Below, one piece after another: positions 26,492 through 34,383 of a stretch of 64,000 bases of DNA (positions are counted from its first letter, which is position 1; each line of letters starts with the position of its first letter). The notes under the pieces are model-generated. The model made no database searches and was not told the origin of the DNA. It was given only the letters and a program-made list of their open reading frames with translations. The translations under genes and the position numbers were made by a program. Origin of the DNA: Viridibacillus sp050278625 (GTDB taxonomy: Bacteria; Bacillota; Bacilli; Bacillales_A; Planococcaceae); the NCBI RefSeq assembly GCF_050278625.1, contig NZ_JBNNTI010000005.1, positions 1 through 64,000 on the forward strand, in the 5' to 3' direction.

Positions 26492-27130
26492 TTGAATATA
26501 AAAAGATGGTTGCTTGTCCCAGTATGTGCCTTATTGTTAGTGGCATGTGGCAATGACGACAAAGAAAATACTGGTTCAGTCAACGATGGCGAAAACCAAA
26601 CAACTTCTAATGCAGTTGACCATAGTATTAAAGATAAAAGTGAAGATGTAGTAAATGGCGTACCAAAATCAGAAAAATCAGTTGCAACAGAATCGACGTC
26701 GACTGATGATAAATCAGTAGGTATTGAAATGTCAGGCGGTACAGTAAAAGAGGCTACAAACGTCCCTGCTGATGAGGAAAAGGTAATTCTCCAAGCATTT
26801 GACGAATACATTAAGGCTTTTAATGCTGAAGACATTGATCGATATAGCGAAACGCTATCTAAAAAGCCCCAAGGATTCACTTTAGAAGAGGATTTAGAGC
26901 AGTTAAAGCGAATTTTTGAAGATTATAATACTAAGCGTACAGTAAAAGACGTTCGTATTATTAAGTATAATGAAAATGAAGCGCAAGTTTATGCCAATAT
27001 TACAGTCGAAATGGAACAAGAGGATGGCAACAAATTTAAGCAGCCAGCCAAACAAGTTACTGTCTTTGCTAAAGAAGATGGCAAATGGCTTGTTACAAGT
27101 TTATTCGCTGTAGGTTCAAAAGAAGACTAA
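26492..27130 (+). CDS. Putative lipoprotein with NTF2-like C-terminal domain
   Basis: I do not recognise a specific family member. A 17-residue hydrophobic signal ends in lipobox LLVAC, then a low-complexity acidic/Ser/Thr linker to about residue 95, then a compact domain of about 115 residues beginning DEEKVILQAFDEYIKAFNAEDIDRYSETL and ending DGKWLVTSLFAVG, which has the SnoaL/NTF2-like pattern. TTG at 26492 is eight bases from GGGAGG and begins MNIKRWLL; the upstream frame adds residues without a ribosome site. Sits between degU and degV, where B. subtilis has no such gene. Confidence 0.7.
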   Translation: MNIKRWLLVPVCALLLVACGNDDKENTGSVNDGENQTTSNAVDHSIKDKSEDVVNGVPKSEKSVATESTSTDDKSVGIEMSGGTVKEATNVPADEEKVILQAFDEYIKAFNAEDIDRYSETLSKKPQGFTLEEDLEQLKRIFEDYNTKRTVKDVRIIKYNENEAQVYANITVEMEQEDGNKFKQPAKQVTVFAKEDGKWLVTSLFAVGSKED

Positions 27131-27292
27131 GATATAAAGAAGCAGTTACTTATTAATAGGTAGCTGCTTTACTATTTTTTTGTGAATAAAAACGAATAGT
27201 AGCGAAAAATAACATTCTTTGTAAACGTATTATTTTTCATTTCACTTTCTTACGATATTAATATACTATTGAAGTAGGAGTGTGAACGATTA

Positions 27293-28135
27293 ATGACAAC
27301 TGCCATAGTAACAGATAGTACAGCATACTTAACGCAAGCCGAGCGTGATCAATATAATATTCGCATGGTACCTTTAAGTGTTGTAATTAAACATGAAACA
27401 TTTGAAGAAGAAGTAAACATAACAACTACTAATTTTTATGATAAAGTGCGAAATGAAAACGAGCTTCCAAAGACGTCACAACCAGCAATTGGTACTTTTG
27501 TGACATTATATGACGAGCTTTCGAAAGATTACGATGAAGTTGTGGCTATACACTTATCGAGTGGTATTAGCGGTACATATTTAGGAGCTTTACAAGCTGG
27601 TGAAATGGTTCAAGGCATTGATGTCTATGGATTCGACAGTGAAATCTCTTGTGCAGTGCAAGGCTACTACGTTTTAAAAGCTGGCGAAATGGCCAAAGAC
27701 GGAGCATCTGCTAAAGAAATTCTAGAAGCTCTTGAAGAAATGCGTAAAACAATGCGAGCTTATTTCATGGTAGACGACCTATCGCACTTACAACGAGGTG
27801 GTCGATTATCTGCAGCCCAAGCTCTAATCGGTGGACTTTTACAAGTTAAGCCAATACTACATTTTGAAAACAAAGTCATTGTACCCTTCGAAAAAATTCG
27901 TACACGTAAGCGTGCTCTTAAACGTGTAGAAGATATGCTCGGCGAAGACGCTGCGAAATACGATCATCTTGATGCAGTAGTAATACACGCTAACTGTGAA
28001 GATGAAGCAAAAGAGTGGATGGCAACATTGCAAGACAGATTCCCAAATGTAAACGTTAAATTAAGCTACTTCGGCCCTGTTATTGGGACTCATCTAGGCG
28101 AAGGCTCTATGGGGCTAGGTTGGGTAAAAAAATAA
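27293..28135 (+). CDS. degV: DegV-family fatty-acid-binding protein
   Basis: DegV/FakB proteins bind a fatty acid so that a FakA kinase can phosphorylate it. The 280 residues are family length with VTDSTAYL at the N-terminus, TSQPAIGTF, HLSSGISGTYLGALQAGE, DDLSHLQRGGRLSAAQAL, LLQVKPILHF and the C-terminal GPVIGTHLGEGSMGLGW. TTG/ATG context: ATG after GTAGGAGTG. In B. subtilis a degV homologue (yviA) also lies between degU and comFA. Confidence 0.92.
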   Translation: MTTAIVTDSTAYLTQAERDQYNIRMVPLSVVIKHETFEEEVNITTTNFYDKVRNENELPKTSQPAIGTFVTLYDELSKDYDEVVAIHLSSGISGTYLGALQAGEMVQGIDVYGFDSEISCAVQGYYVLKAGEMAKDGASAKEILEALEEMRKTMRAYFMVDDLSHLQRGGRLSAAQALIGGLLQVKPILHFENKVIVPFEKIRTRKRALKRVEDMLGEDAAKYDHLDAVVIHANCEDEAKEWMATLQDRFPNVNVKLSYFGPVIGTHLGEGSMGLGWVKK

Positions 28136-28197
28136 AGTAAAAGAAGAAACCACATTACACGATGTGAGAGCACTGAAAAAGTCCATAAAATGAATTT

Positions 28198-28244
28198 TAG
28201 CCATGGCGGAAACGATTAATCGTTTCTTCCATGGCTTTTTCTTA
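28198..28244 (+). terminator. Terminator-like hairpin inside the MITE-like element
   Basis: AGCCATGG...GAAACGATT pairs with AATCGTTTC...CCATGGCT, followed by TTTTTCTT. It may serve degV now that the original terminator is split. Confidence 0.7.
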
Positions 28245-28255
28245 TGATGCCGTTA

Positions 28256-28372
28256 ATTTCCGTTCCGGCGGACGCTTTCCTGGGGGCAAACCTTGAGCCT
28301 CCTCGTCGCTAACGCTCCTGCGGGGTCTCAAGATGTTCGCTAGTTCCCCAAGGAGTCGCCGCCTGCACTCCA
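28256..28372. repeat. GC-rich dispersed intergenic repeat, copy 2
   Basis: Shares the core CCTCGTCGCTAACGCTCCTG and GGGGTCTC with the block at 15427-15512. Its outer parts (GGCGGACGCTTTCCTGGGG and TCCCCAAGGAGTCGCCGCCT) are imperfect inverted repeats, so the whole block can fold on itself. No coding potential. Confidence 0.65.
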
Positions 28373-28590
28373 ATCAACTCGTTTTATCGTTTTTCTGAGT
28401 TTTCCATTCTTTCCGATTCAAATTCACACTCAAGGTGGTGCTGTTCATGCTATTAAAATGAAGAATAAGGGAAAGGGAAATACCGAAATACCAAAAAAAC
28501 ACAGACACTTTCTGTTCAAAATCGAACAAAAAAGCACCTGTGTTTATTATTGAAGAACATTACATTTTAAAGACGTAAGTTTTTTAGTGC

Positions 28591-28617
28591 CCTTACACGA
28601 TGTAAGGTGGTTTTTTT
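28591..28617 (+). terminator. Remaining right half of the degV terminator (forms its own small hairpin)
   Basis: CCTTACA-CGA-TGTAAGG followed by TGGTTTTTTT still makes a seven-base-pair stem with a T-tail. The GGTGGTT part would pair with the AACCAC left at 28147-28153 in the uninterrupted form. Confidence 0.65.
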
Positions 28618-28653
28618 GATTAATTTTAATAAAAATTTGATAATCTATTGGAC

Positions 28654-28682
28654 TTGAATACTTAACTAAATAATTGTAAAAT
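28654..28682 (+). promoter_or_regulatory. Sigma-A-type promoter of comFA
   Basis: TTGAAT, 17 bases, TAAAAT, about 30 bases before the start codon. No paired AAAA-N5-TTTT ComK boxes were found upstream. Confidence 0.45.
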
Positions 28683-28717
28683 AAACCCATAACTAACCCC
28701 TAGTTAGGAGGAATTAG

Positions 28718-30157
28718 TTGGAAAAACACTTAGTAAAGAAACGAAATAAGATCCATAGATATATCGGCACCTTAGAAAATCCGTCCTTACGTGATTTCCT
28801 AACAGGACGCATTTGGTTACGCGACTTTTCTCCCTTCTCAGATGAACTAATCACCCAACACATCAAACTTGGTTACATCGCCACTCTCCCAGGTGTGAAG
28901 AAAAATTCCAAAATGAATTCCCGATTTAAGCGTACGAACTATACATGCAATCGATGTGCTAATAATAAACAATACTTGTTTGTAATCTATAATTGTGCGG
29001 CCTGTCAGCAAAACTGTGTCTATTGTAGACATTGCATCAGTATGGGGCGTGTTAGCAGTTGCTCTGATCTCATTAAATGGGTTGGACCAACAACTAGAAA
29101 ATCATCCAATCATAGATTTGCATGGACAGGTACCTTTACGCCCTATCAACAAAAGGCTTCCAAAGAACTTATTCAAAGTATAAAAGCAAATCGAGCTCAT
29201 TTAATCCATGCAGTCTGCGGTGCCGGAAAAACAGAGATATTATTCCCGGCTATTCACGAATGTTTAAAGAAAGGAAAACGAATTGCGGTTGCAACACCTA
29301 GAACGGATGTTGTATTAGAGCTAGCACCGCGCATTCAACAAGTTTTTCCTAATACAAAAACGCAAGCGCTCTATGGTGGAACAGAAGTCGACAATACTTA
29401 CGCCCCATTGATCATCGCGACGACGCACCAGCTGTATCGCTTTGAAAATGCTTTTGATATTATCATTGTCGATGAAGCCGATGCATTCCCGTATACACAT
29501 GATGAGACTTTACAACAAGCAGTCATCAAAGCTAAAAAAAGTACAGCACCTATAATGTACGTAACAGCAACACCTTCTGAAAAATTACTCAGTCAAATAA
29601 AAAAACAGCAAGGTGGCTATTCTTTCATTCCAAGAAGGTATCACGGTCATCCGCTGCCAGTGCCACGCTATGAATCATTATGGCGATACTCAAAACAAAT
29701 TGAAGCGAATAGATTACCGAGAAAAATTATTCAATGGACAATAAAACAGGTACAAGAAAATAAACCTTTTCTCATTTTCTTCCCAACTATTGCCCTAATG
29801 GAAAAGGCCATCCCATTATTTCAGCAACTTGATCCAAGCATACAAGCCGTTCACGCAGAAGACCCAAAGCGAAAAGAAAAAGTATTAGAGCTCCGTGCGA
29901 AAAAAGTAAGGGGACTATTAACAACAACTATTTTAGAAAGGGGTATTACAATTCCAAACGTACAAGTAGCTGTAGTGGGGGCTGAAAGTGGTATTTTCAC
30001 TTCCAGTGCGCTCATTCAAATTGGAGGGAGAGTAGGACGCTCTTTTGACTGTCCAACTGGAAATCTCGTTTTCTTTCACCACGGTATCTCGATTGAAATG
30101 GATCGAGCAACAAAGGAAATTAAACGTCTTAATAATACAGAGCTAACAACTATATGA
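28718..30157 (+). CDS. comFA: ComFA, DNA-uptake helicase
   Basis: ATP-dependent DNA translocase/helicase needed to pull single-stranded DNA into the cell during transformation. The 479-residue product has a four-cysteine zinc site (CNRC...CAACQQNCVYC), Walker A AVCGAGKTE, DEAD-box variant DEADAF, VTATPS, and a helicase C domain with TTTILERGITIPNV and QIGGRVGRS. TTG start after AGGAGG at five bases. It overlaps comFC by four bases; comFB, which lies between them in B. subtilis, is absent. Confidence 0.95.
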   Translation: MEKHLVKKRNKIHRYIGTLENPSLRDFLTGRIWLRDFSPFSDELITQHIKLGYIATLPGVKKNSKMNSRFKRTNYTCNRCANNKQYLFVIYNCAACQQNCVYCRHCISMGRVSSCSDLIKWVGPTTRKSSNHRFAWTGTFTPYQQKASKELIQSIKANRAHLIHAVCGAGKTEILFPAIHECLKKGKRIAVATPRTDVVLELAPRIQQVFPNTKTQALYGGTEVDNTYAPLIIATTHQLYRFENAFDIIIVDEADAFPYTHDETLQQAVIKAKKSTAPIMYVTATPSEKLLSQIKKQQGGYSFIPRRYHGHPLPVPRYESLWRYSKQIEANRLPRKIIQWTIKQVQENKPFLIFFPTIALMEKAIPLFQQLDPSIQAVHAEDPKRKEKVLELRAKKVRGLLTTTILERGITIPNVQVAVVGAESGIFTSSALIQIGGRVGRSFDCPTGNLVFFHHGISIEMDRATKEIKRLNNTELTTI

Positions 30158-30756
30158 ATACTATTTGTTATCTATGTTCAAAACCTCTAACAAGACGATT
30201 AACGTGGAAACAGCTCTTTATGTATGAACAACAGGCAGTCACTTGTACTTCTTGCCATAGCAAATTTGAAATTGTAAAGCCCGAACAACAAAAGTCTCAA
30301 GATATCCAAGCATTATTTCATTATAATGAAGCAATGAAAGACTTCCTTCATCAATATAAGTTTTTTAAAGATATTGTGTTAAAAGATGTTTTTAGATTTG
30401 AAATTGCCCAAGCGCTTAAAAATACTGATGCAGTTATTGTGCCTATTCCGATGCATCCAGATAAAATAAAAACACGCAGCTTTGCCCATATTGATGAATT
30501 ACTGGAAGCGGCAGGCATCCCCTATACACATTTACTCAAGAAAATTTCAATTGAATCACAATCATCTAAATCAAAAATAGAACGTGAACAAAGCGCTCAG
30601 CTATTTCAATTAAAAGCAGATAGTAAAATTGAAGATCGACCACATATTTTAATAGATGATATTGTGACAACAGGAACTACATTAAAACATGCCAAAGCGA
30701 TACTCACTGCGGCTGGAGCACCATCTGTGAAAGCATTTACTCTAATTCAAGGGTAG
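30154..30756 (+). CDS. comFC: ComFC, phosphoribosyltransferase-like competence protein
   Basis: A 200-residue ComF/GntX-family protein required for transformation and reported to associate with ComFA. N-terminal zinc finger (CYLCSKPL...CTSCHSKFE) and a C-terminal PRTase-like domain with the PRPP-loop-type motif ILIDDIVTTGTTL. The ATGA overlap with comFA means translational coupling. It is slightly short for the family but has both ends. Confidence 0.93.
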   Translation: MNTICYLCSKPLTRRLTWKQLFMYEQQAVTCTSCHSKFEIVKPEQQKSQDIQALFHYNEAMKDFLHQYKFFKDIVLKDVFRFEIAQALKNTDAVIVPIPMHPDKIKTRSFAHIDELLEAAGIPYTHLLKKISIESQSSKSKIEREQSAQLFQLKADSKIEDRPHILIDDIVTTGTTLKHAKAILTAAGAPSVKAFTLIQG

Positions 30757-30807
30757 TAAAAAAGATACAAAAAAACTTGCAATTCTGTACAAACTCCCTA
30801 CGTTTTA

Positions 30808-30834
30808 TAAATTTAAGGTTGATTTTGCCGACAA
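30808..30834 (+). promoter_or_regulatory. Sigma-D promoter of the yvyF-flgM operon
   Basis: TAAA, 15 bases, GCCGACAA, close to the sigma-D consensus TAAA-N15-GCCGATAT. It lies 50 bases before yvyF, the same place as the sigma-D promoter known upstream of this gene in B. subtilis. Confidence 0.75.
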
Positions 30835-30883
30835 TATAACTAGTATATTAAGTAGTAGAAATTAAATTCCAGGGGGTAAGAGC

Positions 30884-31303
30884 ATGGGTGAATTGCGAAG
30901 TTGTCCTAAATGTGGAGACTTTTATAACTATACTGGCATTAGAGAAGTTTGCGGAAAATGTGCGCAAGATGAAGAGAAAATGTACGAGGTTGTCTACCGC
31001 TTTTTACGCAAACGCGATAATCGTTCAGCGACAATCGAGCAAATTGTTGAAGCAACAGGTGTAGAAGAGGACTTACTACATAAATGGGTAAGGAGAGGGC
31101 GCTTACAACCAGCTATGTTCCCAAACCTAGGCTATCCTTGTGACAGCTGCGGAGCTTTGACAACGAAAGGTAAACTTTGCATTAAATGCCAAAATGAAAT
31201 AAAATCCGATCTCAATAAATTCGAAGCAGCACGAGAATTTAGAACCAGCGTAGAAAATTCAGAACGAGCAACATACTACGCAGACGCTAACAAGAAAAAG
31301 TAA
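30884..31303 (+). CDS. yvyF: Flagellar operon protein YvyF (TIGR03826 type)
   Basis: A 139-residue zinc-finger-rich protein of the flagellar operon; its exact role is not known. Two zinc-ribbon-like cysteine sets are visible: CPKCGDFY...CGKCAQDE at the N-terminus and CDSCGALT...CIKCQNE near residue 90-105, with a MerR/HTH-like helix pair (ATIEQIVEATGVEEDLLHKW) between. ATG after AGGGGG. Position before flgM matches B. subtilis, but here a terminator and a repeat array separate it from flgM. Confidence 0.88.
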   Translation: MGELRSCPKCGDFYNYTGIREVCGKCAQDEEKMYEVVYRFLRKRDNRSATIEQIVEATGVEEDLLHKWVRRGRLQPAMFPNLGYPCDSCGALTTKGKLCIKCQNEIKSDLNKFEAAREFRTSVENSERATYYADANKKK

Positions 31304-31316
31304 TAGAATGTAAATC

Positions 31317-31347
31317 TTCACATACGTAGTATGTGGGGGTTTTTTGT
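31317..31347 (+). terminator. Terminator after yvyF
   Basis: CACATAC-GTA-GTATGTG followed by GGGGGTTTTTT. It would stop sigma-D transcripts from the yvyF promoter before flgM. Confidence 0.8.
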
Positions 31348-31379
31348 TTTAAGATTGGGTTTAAGGGGAGGGAGCTTGT

Positions 31380-31729
31380 AAAAAGGGCCAAAGCGAGAAC
31401 GAGTAGGGATAGGGGGAGTGAGTAGCGCTAATGGAATGAGTAGTGATAAAGCAAGAGTGAGAAGCGCCAAAGCCGGAGTGAGTAGTGATAAAGACAGCGA
31501 GAAGCGCCAAAGCAAGAGTGAGTAGCGCTAAAGCGAGAGTGAGAAGCGCTAAATTCGGATCGAGTAGCGCCAAAGCGAGAGTGAGAAGCGCTAAATTCGG
31601 ATCGAGTAGCGCCAAAGCGAGAGTGAGTAGCGATAAAGTGGGATCGAGTATCGCTAAAGATGGAATGAGTAGTGATAAAGCAAGAGCGAGTAGCGCCAAA
31701 CCCGGAGCGAGTAGCGCCAAACCCCGACC
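31380..31729. repeat. Minisatellite of about seventeen 21-bp units between yvyF and flgM
   Basis: Units with consensus GAGTAGCGCYAAAGC plus six variable bases run head to tail from 31380 to 31729. The units between 31499 and 31729 are exactly 21 bases; three earlier ones are 18-19. Units alternate in places (GAGAAGCGCTAAATTCGG with GAGTAGCGCCAAAGCGAG). Because the period is a multiple of three, long frames are open on both strands, but none has a ribosome site. The flanks 31348-31379 and 31730-31923 hold no gene. Confidence 0.93.
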
Positions 31730-31923
31730 AAGCAAACTCAGACATCCAAGCAATCAGCGCCATTAACACCATCAAATCCCTCCAACAAATAAGGCATATA
31801 GCACTAGCAACTAAAAAACAGAATAGGATGTCTTTCGCTTTTATTACAAAATACTTAACATCGATATAAACTAACCGAAATAATGAATATATAAAAGGAA
31901 CGATTGAGAGGAGGCCATTCTAT

Positions 31924-32187
31924 ATGAAAATTTTCAACTACGGCGTGAATGCTGTAAACCCATATAAAAATCAGCCTGTAAAATCAGATTTTGCTAAGCA
32001 ATCAGTAGCTAAAACGGCAGATCAGCTTGAGATTTCATCAGCTGCAAAAGATCTTCAAGGGATCGTCAGTTATACAGATGAAAGAGCAGAACGCGTACAA
32101 GCATTAAAAGCACAAATTCAAGAGGGTAACTATAAAGTAGACGCAAAACAGGTCGCTACAGATTTATTGAAATATTATCACCCATAA
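31924..32187 (+). CDS. flgM: Anti-sigma-D factor FlgM
   Basis: FlgM holds sigma-D inactive until the hook-basal body is finished. The 87-residue product matches the family: variable N-terminus with a NPYKNQ segment, then KTADQLEISSAAKDLQ and a C-terminal sigma-binding region YTDERAERVQALKAQIQEGNYKVDAKQVATDLL. ATG after GAGAGGAGG. First gene of the flgM-flgN-flgK-flgL cluster; no strong own promoter is visible (a weak ATCGATAT at 31860 is a poor sigma-D match). Confidence 0.93.
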   Translation: MKIFNYGVNAVNPYKNQPVKSDFAKQSVAKTADQLEISSAAKDLQGIVSYTDERAERVQALKAQIQEGNYKVDAKQVATDLLKYYHP

Positions 32188-32205
32188 GCAAAAGGAGTAT
32201 GAGAA

Positions 32206-32697
32206 ATGTCCATTGAAATGATTTTATCCAAGATGGATAAATTAGAAAAAATGCATAAAAGCCTGTTAGAACTTGCATATAAGAAAACAGAGTTCACCAC
32301 AACAGGAGACATGGAAGGACTCGACCAATTGCTCAAGGATGAGCAATCGCATGTAGCTGCCATCTCACAGCTCGAGCAACAGCGTCAGCAAGCGGTAACG
32401 GATTACCTTAGAGCAAAAGGAATTGCTCCTGCTGAACATGCAACTGTCGCTCAAGTAATGGAAGTAGCTGATACGCCAATTGAACAATTCAAATTAGACG
32501 AAGCAAGAAAAAAACTGCTACTCGTCATCGAAACTCTCAAGCATCAAAATGACCTAAATCAAAAAATGATTTTTCAATCACTACAATTCGTCAATATGAC
32601 ACTTGATATGCTACGTCCACAACCAGACCAAATCAACTACTCACAAACTCAAGTTCGTGGTAGTAGCATAAAAACAAACTTTGACTCACAAGCATAA
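32206..32697 (+). CDS. flgN: FlgN-type chaperone for hook-associated proteins (YvyG)
   Basis: FlgN chaperones FlgK and FlgL to the flagellar export gate. The 163-residue product is nearly all helical, with heptad-rich segments (MDKLEKMHKSLLELAYKKTE; DEARKKLLLVIETLKHQNDLNQKMI) and the family C-terminal FVNMTLDMLRP. It starts 18 bases after flgM behind AAAGGAG and directly precedes flgK, as expected for the chaperone. Confidence 0.88.
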   Translation: MSIEMILSKMDKLEKMHKSLLELAYKKTEFTTTGDMEGLDQLLKDEQSHVAAISQLEQQRQQAVTDYLRAKGIAPAEHATVAQVMEVADTPIEQFKLDEARKKLLLVIETLKHQNDLNQKMIFQSLQFVNMTLDMLRPQPDQINYSQTQVRGSSIKTNFDSQA

Positions 32698-32718
32698 TGA
32701 AATAGAGGAGGAAATTTA

Positions 32719-34371
32719 ATGCGCTCCACATTTATGGGATTAGAAACAAGTAAACGAGGTCTATACACGCAACAAAGTGCTCTGTACACAACAGGTCATA
32801 ACATCTCGAACGCTAATACAATTGGTTATTCGCGCCAACGTGTTAACATGCAAGCAACATTAGGTTACCCAGGTGCTGGCTTAAATGCACCAATGACAGC
32901 TGGCCATATTGGTACAGGGGTTGAAGCAGGATCTGTACAACGTATTCGTGACCAGTTTGTTGATAGACAGTTTAGGCAAGAGGCAACAAAATTAGGATAT
33001 TGGGCTACAAAGGCAGAATCCATGGGGCAAATGGAAGATATTTTGAATGAGCCTTCTGAATATGGTCTAAAACAAGCATTTAATGATTTTTATAAGTCAA
33101 TTCAGGATATTAGTACAAGTTCAGAAAACGCATCTGCTCGTAAAGTTGCTCTAGAGCGTGCTGCGCATTTAGCAGATTCATTTAATTACATAAATGCGCA
33201 GCTAAAGGAAGTTCAGGGGAATTTAAAAAATGAATTACGTGTTGAAACTGATGAAATTAACTCCATCTTACGTCAAATAGCAGAAATTAATGAACAAATC
33301 CAAAAAGTTGAACCAAACGGTTACTTACCTAATGATTTGTATGATGCACGTGATAATTTAATTGATAAATTATCCGAATATGTTCCAATTGAAATTAACT
33401 ACAATAAATCAGGCGGAAATGCTTTAGGCATTGCTGAAGGGTCAGTAGTAATTAAAATTAAAGGTACGGATACTACTCTTGTTAATGGGAATAAAGTTGC
33501 ACAGTTACAAGCACAAGGGAGCACAGTAGATACTGATGGTAATATTACTGGAGTTGTCAGCGAACTATCTGAAGATTTAACGGAATTCCAAGCATTTACA
33601 GGTTTTGGTGTCTCAAATTTAGTTAATGTAGAAGATGCAAAACATTTACAGCCAAATCAATTTGGAGCAAAAGTAATCGATGTAGCTCAGTTGAAAAGTG
33701 GTAACGGAAAGATGATTTCACTTGCTCATTCATATGGCTATCAAGATGGTACAAATACTGTACCAAAGGGTGATTATCCAAACACACTACAAGATATAAG
33801 TAAACTCGCTAAAGCATTTGTAAGTGCGTTTAATCAGATACACAACACGGGGTATGTTTTAAATAGTAACGATCATCCTGACAAAGACTTTTTTGCAATA
33901 GACGGAGATGGAAAGGTAACGGTTAATATCACAGATCCATCACAAATTGCAGCATCTACTGCACCTGGTGAAGAAGGAAACGGTAAATTAGCTATTATCT
34001 TATCAAACTTGCAAACAACTTCTTTAACAGATGGTAAAGAAATTGATTTAGGTAACGGAATTAAAGTTTCGTTAACCTTCACGAAAGATTTAGATGACTT
34101 AGAAGGTGCTACAACCCAATCATTCTATCAGGGGCTTATTGGTAAAATAGGTGTGAATGCTAGAGAAGCGGAGAATACGGCAGTTAGTTCCGCAACAAAT
34201 CAACTAAGCATTAGCAATCGTCGTGCTTCAGTAAGTTCAGTATCTTTGGATGAAGAAATGACAAATATGATTATGTTCCAACAAGCGTACAATGCTTCAG
34301 CACGTATGGTAACAGTAGTAGACGAAACATTAGATAAAATTATCAACGGTATGGGCCGTGTAGGTATATAG
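32719..34371 (+). CDS. flgK: Flagellar hook-associated protein 1 FlgK
   Basis: FlgK forms the first hook-filament junction ring. The 550-residue product has the N-terminal rod/hook motif MRSTFMGLETSKRGLYTQQ...GHNISNANTIGYSRQRV, a helical D1 region, a variable middle, and the C-terminal D0 helix SLDEEMTNMIMFQQAYNASARMVTVVDETLDKIINGMG. Strong GAGGAGG start site. flgL follows after 12 bases. Confidence 0.95.
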   Translation: MRSTFMGLETSKRGLYTQQSALYTTGHNISNANTIGYSRQRVNMQATLGYPGAGLNAPMTAGHIGTGVEAGSVQRIRDQFVDRQFRQEATKLGYWATKAESMGQMEDILNEPSEYGLKQAFNDFYKSIQDISTSSENASARKVALERAAHLADSFNYINAQLKEVQGNLKNELRVETDEINSILRQIAEINEQIQKVEPNGYLPNDLYDARDNLIDKLSEYVPIEINYNKSGGNALGIAEGSVVIKIKGTDTTLVNGNKVAQLQAQGSTVDTDGNITGVVSELSEDLTEFQAFTGFGVSNLVNVEDAKHLQPNQFGAKVIDVAQLKSGNGKMISLAHSYGYQDGTNTVPKGDYPNTLQDISKLAKAFVSAFNQIHNTGYVLNSNDHPDKDFFAIDGDGKVTVNITDPSQIAASTAPGEEGNGKLAIILSNLQTTSLTDGKEIDLGNGIKVSLTFTKDLDDLEGATTQSFYQGLIGKIGVNAREAENTAVSSATNQLSISNRRASVSSVSLDEEMTNMIMFQQAYNASARMVTVVDETLDKIINGMGRVGI

Positions 34372-34383
34372 GAGGTTAGTTAA

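Larger units (their letters stand above)
28155..28603. mobile_element. 427-bp MITE-like insertion flanked by an 11-bp direct repeat
   Basis: The 11-mer TTACACGATGT occurs at 28155-28165 and 28593-28603. The 427 bases between begin (after two bases) with GAGCACTGAAAAAG and end with the inverted form of GGGCACTAAAAAAC, matching at 11 of 14 positions. Joining the left flank (AACCACATTACACGATGT) to the right flank (AAGGTGGTTTTTTT) recreates a terminator, so the element probably inserted into the degV terminator. It has no transposase gene. Inside are a hairpin (28198-28244), a GC-rich repeat (28256-28372) and a further stem ACACAG/CTGTGT (28500-28545). Confidence 0.55.

Noticed and set aside
28604..28717. 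ComK boxes upstream of comFA
   Set aside because: I searched for paired AAAA-N5-TTTT and found none, so ComK control of comFA is not shown by the sequence.
31380..31729. CRISPR array
   Set aside because: Units are contiguous without unique spacers, they are degenerate rather than identical, and there are no cas genes.
31361..31775. Long open frames on both strands rich in SAK or ALLTLAL repeats
   Set aside because: They result from a 21-bp tandem array whose period is a multiple of three. No frame has a ribosome site, several frames overlap, and unit-length changes at 31401-31498 would break them.
31860..31867. Sigma-D promoter directly before flgM (ATCGATAT)
   Set aside because: The -10 matches six of eight but no TAAA occurs at the required distance, so support is too weak to list.
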